A DNA stretch of 64,000 nt, taken from contig PUXW01000007.1 of assembly GCA_009659925.1 (NCBI GenBank), forward strand, positions 1 to 64,000, in the 5' to 3' direction. Shown here piece after piece: positions 1 through 8,566 of the stretch. This DNA is from Nitratiruptor sp. (lineage in GTDB: Bacteria; Campylobacterota; Campylobacteria; Campylobacterales; Nitratiruptoraceae). The translations under genes and the position numbers were made by a program. The notes beneath the pieces were generated by a model. It made no database searches, was not told where the DNA came from, and saw only the letters and a list, made by a program, of their open reading frames with translations. Within the stretch, counting starts at the first letter, position 1, and each line of letters begins with the position of its first letter.

Positions 1-1068
1 GCCATTATCCAACACTTCCAGATAGATCGGGTCTATTTTGTCGGGACCAACAGGTCGATGTGGGACAATCTGGTGGAACGCTTCGGCGGCGATGATGAGT
101 ACCAACTTGAGGTCCTGGAGAAGAAGGAGGGAGGTAGGCTGAGAGAGGAGGATCTCAAGAGGCTTGAAGGGCTCATCGACCGCTCCCTCGGAGGAGAGGG
201 GAGTCGCTGTTTCATCGTCAAAGATGGGGAGAACGACGGAGAACTCTGGAACATCTTCGAGAAGTTTCTCGAAGTCCTCGACCATGTGGAGCGGGGGGAT
301 CTCCTCTATCTTGATATCACCCATCTATTTCGCTCCCTCTCGGTCATGAGCTTCGTCATAGCCGAGTTTGGGAAGATTGTCCACGAGATCGAGATAGGGG
401 GGGTATTCTACGGCATGTTCAAAAAGGGAGAACCCTCCAAGCTCATCAATGTAGCCATGTTCTTCCAATTCCTGGAGTGGGCCAAGGCCTTCGACGAGCT
501 GGACCGGTTTGCCTCCTTCAAGAGGCTCATCTCCCTCACCCAGGGGCGTATTCCGCCAAATGCCCACTCGATCATCAACGGAATAGAGTGGGCCTGCAGC
601 ATTGCCAACATGAGTGAGATATACAGAAACCTCCAGCGGCTGGCCACCCATCTCTATTTCGAGGAGAGCGAAGATAGGGTGATCTCCTTTCTGGCTCCCC
701 GTTTCAAAGAGTTTGTCAGACGGCTCAACAAGAGGAGCCTCGGGGAGTTCCAGTTCGCCCTAGCCCAATTCTTCAGTGAGCGGGAGAATAGCGCCCTAGG
801 ATATGTGGCCCTTGCTGAAGCCATTGTGACCAAGATAGGGGAGGAGTGGAGACTCGATGAGAAGGCCCTCCAAGATCAGAAGGAGCGGGAGAAGATTAGG
901 GAGTGGATCAGAGAGGGATTTGCCAGGGAATTCCCCAAATCCCATCCGGGAAGACAATTGGCCACCTTCTCCAGCAAGATTGGTACTACCCGTAACAACA
1001 TCTGCCACCAGTTGGAAAACAGCAAGAATGCCAAACATGATCTTGATCTTGAAAATCTCCCCCACTAG
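1..1068 (+). CDS. CARF-HEPN CRISPR effector, Csx1/TM1812-like (5' partial)
   Basis: The reading frame is open from base 1, so the true start lies upstream of the window. The visible 355 residues begin with a CARF-type strand (VYFVGTNRSMWDNL). A second CARF signature, DITHLFRSL, sits about 90 residues later and is expected to contact a cyclic oligoadenylate. Near the C-terminus, bases 991-1008 encode RNNICH, which fits the R-x4-H active site of HEPN ribonucleases. Proteins of this family are ancillary RNases of type III CRISPR systems, activated by cyclic oligoadenylate made by Cas10. No repeats or other cas genes are visible, so the CRISPR locus would lie to the left. The gene converges on the M14 peptidase gene with a 51-base gap. 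Family assignment is confident; the exact subfamily is not. Confidence 0.85.
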   Translation, partial: AIIQHFQIDRVYFVGTNRSMWDNLVERFGGDDEYQLEVLEKKEGGRLREEDLKRLEGLIDRSLGGEGSRCFIVKDGENDGELWNIFEKFLEVLDHVERGDLLYLDITHLFRSLSVMSFVIAEFGKIVHEIEIGGVFYGMFKKGEPSKLINVAMFFQFLEWAKAFDELDRFASFKRLISLTQGRIPPNAHSIINGIEWACSIANMSEIYRNLQRLATHLYFEESEDRVISFLAPRFKEFVRRLNKRSLGEFQFALAQFFSERENSALGYVALAEAIVTKIGEEWRLDEKALQDQKEREKIREWIREGFAREFPKSHPGRQLATFSSKIGTTRNNICHQLENSKNAKHDLDLENLPH

Positions 1069-1119
1069 CTCCAGAAGGCCCGAAGGCTCTTGAAAGAGGT
1101 GCTCTAAAGGGAGTTCTCC

Positions 1120-3684
1120 TCACGGCTCGTAGTGGAGGATGACCGGTTCCGAGTAGTTGGGGACATTGTCATAGGTGAAGAGGGCGTAATATTTGGGGAT
1201 CTTGGTATTGCCGAAGTTATCATAGGTGTATTCATCTTTTCCAGCATAGATTTTGACCCCGTCGTAGGGGTTCTTAGGAGGATGGAACCGGTTGCGCACC
1301 ACGAAGGTACCAACAAAATCGGGGTCCTTGGGGTTCTTCCAGGTCAGTTTGACCATCCCCTTCTCGATGGTTGCCTTGACATTTTCGACCTGGGCCACTG
1401 GAGCCTTGCGCCGTTTGATATATTTGGTGGTCAGCTTAACCGATTTGGGTTGGAACTCGACCAGGTGGTTCTTGGTGGCCGAGGCCTTGGTAGGGCGGAT
1501 GAGAAAGCCCACCCGCCTTCCCGCTTTGTGGGCATTCTCCAACTCGATCCTGCTGGCGGTATCGAAGAGGAAGAAGTGCTTTTGCTCTTTTTGAAGCTCC
1601 TCTTCGCTGACTTCATAATCGATGTAGCTGATGGCCTCCCGCCCTTCGATCTGATGGTAACTTGGCTCGGTCGGATCGATGAATTCGATGAGGTAGCGGA
1701 TATCTTCCCCGCTCTTTTGAATCGGTCTGTTGACTAGCTCGATGAAGGCCTCGGTAATGACAGTCATATCGGCTTCGGGGAGGGCTTGCAGATCGAACTC
1801 CATGTAGCCGTAGACCACATCCCCGTCCCGGTCAAACCCCGTCTTGAGGCTCCCGCTTTCGACCCCCTCCTTGGAGATGGTCTTGAGGATCAGGGGCTCC
1901 ATATCAAGTTGGGCCGAGGGGATAGTATATTTGATATCCAGGTGGGGGCGGTAGTGGATCCCCCCGCCGTAGGGTCCATAACCGATGTCGAACATCATCA
2001 TCTGGCTATCGGCTCCAAGGGGGAGCTCCTTGGGGCCTTGCATGCGAAAGAGGACGCTCCCCTTTTCGATCTGGCGCTCCAAGAGGCGCCGCTCATACTC
2101 GTTGAGCTCCCAGGTTTTCCAGATCCCTTGGGTGAGCTGCTGGGAGGGAATGGTATCTCCGAGGGTCTGGATCACCTTGGCCTGGTCGATCTGCTGGAAA
2201 GAGGCGATATCCTCCACCTCCTCGATCATACTCAAAGACCACTCCCCAAATTTTTCGATCTTCACATTGACCCTATTGAGGGGATAGAGGCTAATACGGG
2301 CCTCCTTGATGATGGCGTTGGGAGGAAGGTTGGTGAGTTTGAAGCGCATCACCCCATAACTGACCCCCAGCCGCTTGTTGACCCCGACAAAGAGGGAGTT
2401 CTTGCCAAAGTGGTCGGGGTTTTTGGTGGATTTCTCGGCGACATAGCCGATCTCCTGGGGGTAGGGGAAGATACTGCGGAAAAATTCGTCCCGCTCCAAC
2501 TGGGTCATTACCTTGACCTGGGGGGCAAATCCCCCCTTGCGGCGGGTTACCATATCGACGGGGCGGATGTAGTAGAAGTAGAGCTTTCCCGAAGCCCGGT
2601 CCCGATCGACAAATCGAAGATCTCTGGTGGTGGCGATGAGGGAGGGTTCCCGACAGGCCTCCTTGTGTTTGTCGTTGCGATAGATTTCGAAGTAGACATT
2701 GGGATGGCTGGCCAAATCGTACTCCCAACGCAACTCGACCCGGTTGCTCCCAATCTCCTGGAGGGTGAAGTTCTCCACCCTGGGAGGGGAGTTCTTGGCG
2801 TAGTTGTGGGCCTCTCCCAGAGCATAGAGGAGGGCGGGGATATTCTCGTCGATACTCTCACTCATATTCTGGAGATAATCGGGGATGTTCCTGGTCCCAA
2901 CCTCTACCACCGCCGCTAGGATGCCCCGGGAGTAGTAGTACTCCCGTCCACTCCCGTTGATCAACTTGGCTGGGGGTTTGCCCCGGTGGATCCCATATTT
3001 CCGTCCGGTCGCCTTATAGATCTCGTAGTTCATGTTAGCACAAAGGACATTCAAATCGGTCCCGTCGATCTCGGCCTCGTGGTTGAATTTGTGGGCCGGG
3101 AAGAAGACATTGCCCTGGGAGTGGTAGTCGAGGGCGATGGTGATATTGGGGTGGCTGTCGACAAACTCCTTGATGGCCCTGGTCTCCGGTTCGCTGAAGG
3201 GTTCGGGTCCCCCGTAGACGTTGCTCTTGGGATCGGCGCTCTTGACCCACCCGACACTGAAGTTGCGGTTGAGATCGACCCCGTAACTCCCGTCAGGGTT
3301 TTTTCGCCGGTTCTTCCTCCAGAAGGAGTAGTGGAGTCGGCTATACTCAAAGCCGTCGGGATTGAGGACGGGGACGATGTAGAGGGTGTTTTTGGAGAGG
3401 GCTTCGATGACCCGTGGATCGCTTTGGTGGTTGGTGAGCAGATAGTCGATGAAGGCAATGGCCAGCTCGTTCCCGATCCACTCCCTGGCGTGGATGGTGC
3501 CGGTGTAGAGGAGGGCCGGTTTGAGATCGGCGAACTCCACATTTAAAGTGATGGTGGCCAGGACGATGGGGCGCCCCTCCCAGGTGGTCCCGATGGATTG
3601 GAGCCGGATGAGGTGGGGGTACTCCTGGACCTTGGCTTTTAAAAAGTCGATGGTATCCTGGTAGGAGCGGTAGTGGTGCTTCAA
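1120..3684 (-). CDS. M14 zinc carboxypeptidase with Fn3 and DNRLRE-like tail domains
   Basis: A large (854-residue) peptidase that should cleave C-terminal amino acids or gamma-glutamyl/amide bonds. All M14 landmarks are visible: zinc ligands His65 and Glu68 (HAREW), His188 (DYHSQG), substrate-binding Asn139-Arg140 (DLNRNF) and the general base Glu261 (VVEVGT). After the catalytic domain (about 1-290) come a fibronectin III-like domain (about 297-390), two stretches resembling DNRLRE/CBM96 beta domains (about 400-560 and 565-750) and a last Fn3-like domain. No signal peptide or membrane segment is seen at the N-terminus, which is odd for such adhesin-like modules. It is the last gene of the ATP-grasp operon, overlapping the preceding gene by 4 bases. 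The substrate is unknown; a peptide made by the neighbouring ligases is an inference. Confidence 0.85.
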   Translation of the reverse strand: MKHHYRSYQDTIDFLKAKVQEYPHLIRLQSIGTTWEGRPIVLATITLNVEFADLKPALLYTGTIHAREWIGNELAIAFIDYLLTNHQSDPRVIEALSKNTLYIVPVLNPDGFEYSRLHYSFWRKNRRKNPDGSYGVDLNRNFSVGWVKSADPKSNVYGGPEPFSEPETRAIKEFVDSHPNITIALDYHSQGNVFFPAHKFNHEAEIDGTDLNVLCANMNYEIYKATGRKYGIHRGKPPAKLINGSGREYYYSRGILAAVVEVGTRNIPDYLQNMSESIDENIPALLYALGEAHNYAKNSPPRVENFTLQEIGSNRVELRWEYDLASHPNVYFEIYRNDKHKEACREPSLIATTRDLRFVDRDRASGKLYFYYIRPVDMVTRRKGGFAPQVKVMTQLERDEFFRSIFPYPQEIGYVAEKSTKNPDHFGKNSLFVGVNKRLGVSYGVMRFKLTNLPPNAIIKEARISLYPLNRVNVKIEKFGEWSLSMIEEVEDIASFQQIDQAKVIQTLGDTIPSQQLTQGIWKTWELNEYERRLLERQIEKGSVLFRMQGPKELPLGADSQMMMFDIGYGPYGGGIHYRPHLDIKYTIPSAQLDMEPLILKTISKEGVESGSLKTGFDRDGDVVYGYMEFDLQALPEADMTVITEAFIELVNRPIQKSGEDIRYLIEFIDPTEPSYHQIEGREAISYIDYEVSEEELQKEQKHFFLFDTASRIELENAHKAGRRVGFLIRPTKASATKNHLVEFQPKSVKLTTKYIKRRKAPVAQVENVKATIEKGMVKLTWKNPKDPDFVGTFVVRNRFHPPKNPYDGVKIYAGKDEYTYDNFGNTKIPKYYALFTYDNVPNYSEPVILHYEP

Positions 3685-5108
3685 CGATCACCCTTTTTTT
3701 GGGCGCTATTATACTGAAACTCCTCCCATCCCTTCAAAAGGTGCTCAAGCCGCTTCTCCTTGATCCCCTTGATCTGCAAGAGGGCCTCTGGCTCGTGTTG
3801 GAGGCTATAGGCCAGGTTGAATAGGTCGATCTGTTTCACCACCTTGCGGGCCCGCTTCTCCCCGAGAACGCCGACCAAAAACTCCCAAAGCTCCTCTTGG
3901 CTGTAAGGGGGAGCTTCCAAGGTGTCACTGAGCTCTTGCTCCTGGACAGCCCCTTCCAGCTTCTCGCTCACAGGCTGGGGAGCGTCCCAGAACCCTTGGC
4001 AGCGGTGGGTGAAGTCCCACTCTTCACTGGGCCACTCCTCCCTGGTGCGGGGGAAGACCGGGAGCATCGGGTAGCGCTGGTCGAGCTCCCAGATCTTGTG
4101 GACCGCCCCCCTCTCGTCCATCTTTTGACGATTCAAGAAGATCGCCCCATCCTGGCTTGGAGTGTAGCGGCCAAAGGTGATGTAGCGCATCGTGCGCAAG
4201 AGGGAGCTATCGATCTTGCCCAGCTCCTCCCAGTTGTAGATGGGGATGTTGGGTTTGGGGAAGCGCCCATCGCTCAAGAGCCACATCAGATATTGGCCGA
4301 TCCAGTCGCGAATATAGGGGAAGGCGGCAAAGGCGGTGGCACATTCGAGGATACGATACTTCCCATCCTTCCCGACGGCTATGTCGCAAGCCCAATACTC
4401 GGCCTTGGCTGCCTTGCTCACCTCCACCGCCAGATCGAGGACCCCCGTTGGAACATCCATGTAGTCCATGGTTCCTCCCTGGCTGGTGTTGGTGAGCCAG
4501 TGGCCCTTGGGAGGTCGCCTCCAGAAGGCGCAAACCGGCTTGTGGCCGATGAGCATCACCCGGATATCGGCCTCCATGGGGATGAAGTCTTGAACATAGA
4601 TAGGGCAGTAGCGCTTGCTCTCAAGGAGCTCCTTGGCCTCCTGGAAACTATCGACCTTATGGACGAAGTAGCCCCCATAGTTGCTGGGACCATAACTGCG
4701 TTTGATGATTTTGGGGTAGGTGGTCTGACGCAGGAACTCCATCCCCTCCTCCCGATCGTAGAAGATGTAGGTTTTGGGGACGGGGATATCGTACTTCCAA
4801 CAAAAGCGGGTCACATTCTCCTTGGACTTGTTGGCAAACTGGCTGTCGAGGCTGGGGATGAAGCGTACATGGGGGAGCTTCCTGGCGATTTTACGGAAGG
4901 TTTCGTAGGCTGTTGCTGGAATGTTGCCAATGAGAACATCGATCTTTTTTCGCTTCACCTCCTGGATGAAGCGCTCTTCGTCCCCCTTCCAGTGGTAGAC
5001 CACCGTCTCGATCTTGTCGGGCCAGCCCCTGAAGTTGGAGCGATCGAAGAAGCGCAAGACATAGTCGAGGTAGAGCAATCCAATACGCGGTAGTTTCCTT
5101 TTCTTCAT
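3681..5108 (-). CDS. RimK-like ATP-grasp ligase with C-terminal helix-hairpin-helix
   Basis: A 475-residue ATP-grasp protein. The fold is shown by KIIKRSYGPSNYGG (ATP-binding lysine and glycine loop), the IYVQDFIPMEADIRVMLIG strand, TNTSQGG and the metal-binding stretch KYRILECATAFAAFP. Such enzymes join a carboxylate, as acyl phosphate, to an amine or amino acid. Beyond about residue 330 there is an extension not usual for RimK. Its end, near residues 425-461, reads LLQIKGIKEKRLEHLLKGW, very like the HhH repeats of RecD2/UvrC-type DNA-binding proteins. The gene overlaps both neighbours by 4 bases, so it is translationally coupled to another ATP-grasp and to the M14 peptidase. YheC/D-type similarity is possible. 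The acceptor substrate cannot be read from the sequence. Confidence 0.8.
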   Translation of the reverse strand: MKKRKLPRIGLLYLDYVLRFFDRSNFRGWPDKIETVVYHWKGDEERFIQEVKRKKIDVLIGNIPATAYETFRKIARKLPHVRFIPSLDSQFANKSKENVTRFCWKYDIPVPKTYIFYDREEGMEFLRQTTYPKIIKRSYGPSNYGGYFVHKVDSFQEAKELLESKRYCPIYVQDFIPMEADIRVMLIGHKPVCAFWRRPPKGHWLTNTSQGGTMDYMDVPTGVLDLAVEVSKAAKAEYWACDIAVGKDGKYRILECATAFAAFPYIRDWIGQYLMWLLSDGRFPKPNIPIYNWEELGKIDSSLLRTMRYITFGRYTPSQDGAIFLNRQKMDERGAVHKIWELDQRYPMLPVFPRTREEWPSEEWDFTHRCQGFWDAPQPVSEKLEGAVQEQELSDTLEAPPYSQEELWEFLVGVLGEKRARKVVKQIDLFNLAYSLQHEPEALLQIKGIKEKRLEHLLKGWEEFQYNSAQKKGDR

Positions 5109-6013
5109 ACCCTCTCCTTGATCCGTTTGTCGATGAGCTGGGCGATGGCCTCGACCTTACGGTCATTGAAATTGAGTCCCATCGTCTCTTGCTCTGGTGT
5201 AGCGAAGGCTGGAATGCCGTTGACCTCCAACACCACATAGCGATCCCGCTCCCGATCGTAGATGATATCGACCCCTGCAATCTCGATCCCAATGGCCCGG
5301 GCCGCCCTTTGGGCTAGCTCAATGACTTCAGGGCCGCAATCCTCCCTCAAGATCACACTCCCACCACTGGTTACATTGGTGCGCCAATCCCCCTCCTTGG
5401 CCCGCCGCCCATAGCAGGCGATAAACTCTCCATCTACCAGATCGATCCGGAAATCGCTGCCATCGTAGTCGATGAATCGCTCGATATAGAAGAAGCGCAT
5501 ATCAGTTTGGTTCAAGAAGGGCAAGATCATGTCGAGCTTGTCCTTGCTATCTACCAGAGCCATGCCCATGCCCCCCCAACCATCGACGGTCTTGAAGACG
5601 GCTTTCCCCCACTCTAGGACCTTGGCCCGGATCGTCTCTACATCCTCCCGATGGCACAAGAAGTAGTCGGGAGTGGGTACTCCGGCTTTGCGGAGGAGGT
5701 CGTTGGTTTTGAACTTGTCCTCACTGATCCGGAAGGCATCGAAGTTGTTGATACAAGGGATATGGCGGTCGAGCTGTTCGTACATGTAGACCTGATAGAC
5801 CGTCTGCTCTCCGGCGTTGTAACTGAAGAAGAGATCGAGCTCTTCGTAGAGGTTGATTCCACGAAAGAGCATCTGCCCGTTTTCGGCAACGGCGTAGCGA
5901 AGATTGAGGCCCGTCATGGTCTCATAACCCATCTCCTGGAGGCGGGCTACCAGCTTGGCTTCGATCCGGTCACCCCCCCCATTCTGGTACATCCAGATCC
6001 CAACCCGCGCCAT
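5105..6013 (-). CDS. RimK-like ATP-grasp ligase
   Basis: First gene of the three-gene operon, 302 residues. The ATP-grasp core is recognisable: KAVFKTVDGWGGMGM (ATP lysine and glycine-rich loop), FFYIERFIDYDGSDFRIDLV, RTNVTSGGSV, and the magnesium-binding end VVLEVNGIPAF. The size and the TN-x-SGG motif match the RimK/glutathione-synthetase group, which form amide bonds between a carboxylate and an amino acid or peptide. The start ATG at 6013 is supported by AAAGGA six bases upstream and by position next to the divergent promoter region. The 3' end overlaps the second ATP-grasp by 4 bases. Having two unlike ATP-grasps in tandem suggests two different ligation steps or a two-residue repeat. 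The substrate is not known. Confidence 0.85.
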   Translation of the reverse strand: MARVGIWMYQNGGGDRIEAKLVARLQEMGYETMTGLNLRYAVAENGQMLFRGINLYEELDLFFSYNAGEQTVYQVYMYEQLDRHIPCINNFDAFRISEDKFKTNDLLRKAGVPTPDYFLCHREDVETIRAKVLEWGKAVFKTVDGWGGMGMALVDSKDKLDMILPFLNQTDMRFFYIERFIDYDGSDFRIDLVDGEFIACYGRRAKEGDWRTNVTSGGSVILREDCGPEVIELAQRAARAIGIEIAGVDIIYDRERDRYVVLEVNGIPAFATPEQETMGLNFNDRKVEAIAQLIDKRIKERV

Positions 6014-6086
6014 GGACGATCCTTTAAGCTCTATTTTTCCTTTTTATACTACAATGGTACACAAAAAGGGATTAAAAGGGTTTGAA
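6014..6086. promoter_or_regulatory. Divergent promoter region, ATP-grasp operon / M20 peptidase
   Basis: This 73-base AT-rich spacer separates the leftward ATP-grasp operon from the rightward M20 gene. Plus-strand -10 candidates are TATACT (6045-6050) and TACAAT (6050-6055). Minus-strand TATAAA falls at the same place. Neither has a good -35 box, which is common in Campylobacterota. The overlap of the two -10 regions means the two units could be co-regulated. Confidence 0.5.
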
Positions 6087-7172
6087 ATGGGCTACGATTT
6101 CTCCGAACTGGCAGAGGTAGTGACCATCAACTCCTACACCAAAAATAGGGAAGGGGTCAACCAGGTTGGAAGGCTCTTCCAGGAGAAGTTGGAGGCACTC
6201 GGTTACGAGACGACAACCATTCCCAGCCAGGTCTACGGCAACCACCTCTACTTCCAGAGTCCAAAACGACAGGGAAAGCGGATGCTCCTGCTAGGCCATT
6301 TGGACACCGTCTTTCCTCCTGGAACCTTCGAGGAGTTTCGCGAGGATGGGGAGTGGATCTATGGGCCTGGAGTGTGCGACATGAAGGGAGGGCTCATGGT
6401 CATGGTCGAGGCCCTGCGGGCCCAGGAGCAAATTACCAACATCGATATCCTGCTCGTCAGCGACGAAGAGATTGGCAGTGACGACTCCCGCCCCCATACC
6501 AAGAGGATTGCCGCCCAGTACGACTATACCCTGGTCTTCGAAGCGGCAGGCCCCAACGGAGAGATCGTCACGGGGCGTAAGGGCATTGGCACCTTTTATG
6601 TTGACATCGATGGGAAGGCTGCCCACGCTGGGAACAACTACCAGGATGGGATCGACGCTAATGCGGAATTGGCCCACAAGCTCCTCTCCTTGATCAACCT
6701 CACCGACATCGAGGCGGGGACGACCCTCAATGTGGGAAAGATTGAAGGGGGAATCGGGGCCAATACCATCAGCCCCCACGCCCATATGATCTTCGAAGCC
6801 CGCTTCACCACGGCCAAGGAGCGGGACCGCATCCTCCAATCCATCACACAAATCGTCGATACCTCCTTCATACCTGGTACGAAGGCCACCCTTCGGGGCG
6901 GTTTACAGCGGGACGTGATGGAGGAAAACCAACAACAACGGGCCTTCATCGCCCTCCTGGAGGAGTGGAGCAAACAGCAGATCTTAACGGAGCAGCGTGG
7001 GGGTGGGAGCGATGCCAATATTGCTGCAAGTGCCGGGAGTATCACCCTCGATGGTTTTGGCCCCTTTGGCGATGGGGACCATACGATCCACGAGCGGGCC
7101 AGTAAACGGAGCTATCTCGAGCGTATCGAGCTGGTCTCTCGGATCTTTGCCGGCTTCATGGGAAGCCTTTAG
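6087..7172 (+). CDS. M20 family metallopeptidase (glutamate carboxypeptidase-like)
   Basis: A 361-residue zinc peptidase of the M20 (ArgE/DapE/CPG2) family. Seen motifs: GHLDTVFP (zinc His and catalytic Asp), GPGVCDMKGG (bridging Asp), SDEEIGS (catalytic Glu and zinc Glu), HAGNNYQDGIDAN (dimerisation-domain His) and a final HTIHERASK zinc His. The sequence is closest in feel to carboxypeptidase G2-type enzymes, which release C-terminal glutamate or similar residues. No signal peptide is present. ATG 6087 is preferred because AAAAGGG lies six bases upstream; an in-frame ATG at 6057 is possible. It is divergent from the ATP-grasp/M14 operon, which suggests it trims or salvages the same product. 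It converges with the next gene with a 4-base overlap. Confidence 0.88.
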   Translation: MGYDFSELAEVVTINSYTKNREGVNQVGRLFQEKLEALGYETTTIPSQVYGNHLYFQSPKRQGKRMLLLGHLDTVFPPGTFEEFREDGEWIYGPGVCDMKGGLMVMVEALRAQEQITNIDILLVSDEEIGSDDSRPHTKRIAAQYDYTLVFEAAGPNGEIVTGRKGIGTFYVDIDGKAAHAGNNYQDGIDANAELAHKLLSLINLTDIEAGTTLNVGKIEGGIGANTISPHAHMIFEARFTTAKERDRILQSITQIVDTSFIPGTKATLRGGLQRDVMEENQQQRAFIALLEEWSKQQILTEQRGGGSDANIAASAGSITLDGFGPFGDGDHTIHERASKRSYLERIELVSRIFAGFMGSL

Positions 7173-7570
7173 CCCCCATTCCACCGCTTGCGCAGCTCCT
7201 TTTGGCGCTGGAGGAACTGCTGGATGAGGGCCTGGGTATCGAACCCCAGACGCTGGATGGTTCGCTCCACATCGAGCCCAGTAGCCTGGGCAGCGGAGCG
7301 GGCTACTGACTCACTTTCTAGGAGCAGGTTGAGGTCGATGTGACGCTTTTCGAGGTAGCGGAAGAGCCGTTTGATCTCCCACTCCTCGAACCCCTTGGAT
7401 CCGATGAGAGAGACCAGGAACTGGTAGCGCTCCCGCCGCTTTTGCAACCGCATGTACCACATCATGAAGAGGACCATGAGGGCGATCCCCCCCAAAATGG
7501 CCAGAGCCAATTTGAGCTCGCCGCTCAGCAGCGAGCCCTGGTGGAATTGGAAGAGTTTATGGAGTTCCAT
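7169..7570 (-). CDS. Hypothetical single-pass membrane protein
   Basis: A 133-residue protein I do not recognise. One hydrophobic segment lies at about residues 20-38 (LALAILGGIALMVLFMMWYM). It is followed by a basic stretch (RLQKRRER) and a mostly helical, charged C-terminal domain, so the C-terminus is probably cytoplasmic. The start ATG overlaps the htpX stop (TAATG), so the gene is coupled to htpX and may act with it in membrane-protein quality control; this is inference. Its stop overlaps the end of the convergent M20 gene. Confidence 0.7.
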   Translation of the reverse strand: MELHKLFQFHQGSLLSGELKLALAILGGIALMVLFMMWYMRLQKRRERYQFLVSLIGSKGFEEWEIKRLFRYLEKRHIDLNLLLESESVARSAAQATGLDVERTIQRLGFDTQALIQQFLQRQKELRKRWNGG

Positions 7571-8448
7571 TAGAGCTTGTATCCCATCTGCAATGCTACT
7601 TCACGAATGTGCTCCAACCGCTTCTCGATAGGCGGATGGGAGGCAAAAAGATCGAGGAATCCGACGATCCCGAAAGCCTTCATATCGCTGGGCAGGGCTA
7701 CTTGCTCCTTGGGGATTTGACCCAGCTTGGCCAAGGCGTAGTAGATGCCGTAGGGGCCATCGAGCCGGACCGCCCCCTCGTCGGCTTTGTACTCCCGATA
7801 GCGGCTGAACCACATGGCCAGCATGGTTGCAAAGAGGGTGAGGACAATTTCAAGGACGAAGCTGATCGCCATGTAGGCAAATGGCGATGGATTCCCCTCT
7901 TCATCTTTGGGGGCGAGGATGTTGGCCAGAAGGCGGGAGAAGAAGAAGACGAAGGTGTTGAGAACCCCTTGGAGGAGGGCCATGGTCACCATGTCCCCAT
8001 GTTTGATGTGGCTGATCTCATGGGCGATGACCCCTTCGATCTCCCGCTCATCCATGAGTTCGAAGAGGGAGGTGGAAACGGCGACGAGGGCGTCGTTCCG
8101 GTTCCAACCCGTGGCAAAGGCGTTGGGTGGCCCTTCGAAGATACCGACTTCAGGCATCCCGATCCCGGCCTCTTTGGCCAGTTTGGCCACCGTCTCCACG
8201 AGCCAGGCTTCCAGTTCGTTGCGCGGCTCCTCGATCACTTCTACGCCCATTTGCATCTTCGCCATCCACTTGGAGAGGAAGAGGCTAATGAGCGAACCGC
8301 TAAACCCAATAATTAGGGAGAAAATCAAGAGGCCACTCACCGTTCCCTGATCGATCCGCAGACCGAAGAAGGTCTCCAGAACGAAGATGGTGAGGTAGAT
8401 CGAGGCCATGACGGCCAGGTTCATGAGAATGAAGAGAATGATGGTCAT
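7570..8448 (-). CDS. htpX: Membrane-bound zinc protease HtpX (M48)
   Basis: HtpX degrades misfolded inner-membrane proteins. The 292-residue product has two N-terminal transmembrane segments, the zinc motif HEISH with the following K-H-G-D, two more hydrophobic segments after it and the third-ligand region EYKADEGAVRL. The C-terminal SHPPIEKRLEHI is typical of the family. The start is placed at ATG 8448, where AGAGGAGG precedes it and the protein begins directly with a membrane segment; the longer frame adds a non-conserved leader. A TACAAT sequence at 8471-8476 (minus strand) is a plausible -10 box. It is co-transcribed with the small membrane protein downstream. Confidence 0.95.
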   Translation of the reverse strand: MTIILFILMNLAVMASIYLTIFVLETFFGLRIDQGTVSGLLIFSLIIGFSGSLISLFLSKWMAKMQMGVEVIEEPRNELEAWLVETVAKLAKEAGIGMPEVGIFEGPPNAFATGWNRNDALVAVSTSLFELMDEREIEGVIAHEISHIKHGDMVTMALLQGVLNTFVFFFSRLLANILAPKDEEGNPSPFAYMAISFVLEIVLTLFATMLAMWFSRYREYKADEGAVRLDGPYGIYYALAKLGQIPKEQVALPSDMKAFGIVGFLDLFASHPPIEKRLEHIREVALQMGYKL

Positions 8449-8544
8449 GGGACCTCCTCTTTTTTCTCCCATTGTAGCGAATTCCATCCTCTATTTTCGA
8501 CACTTTCGCGGAAAAATTTACCCCCTGCTTCCAACCGATACACC

Positions 8545-8566
8545 AATCCCCCCAGGAGAGGGGATT
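8545..8566 (-). terminator. Hairpin at the metE stop codon, weak terminator candidate
   Basis: A 7-base-pair stem (AATCCCC/GGGGATT) with an 8-base loop overlaps the metE stop codon. On the minus strand it is not followed by a run of T, so intrinsic termination is doubtful. Confidence 0.25.
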
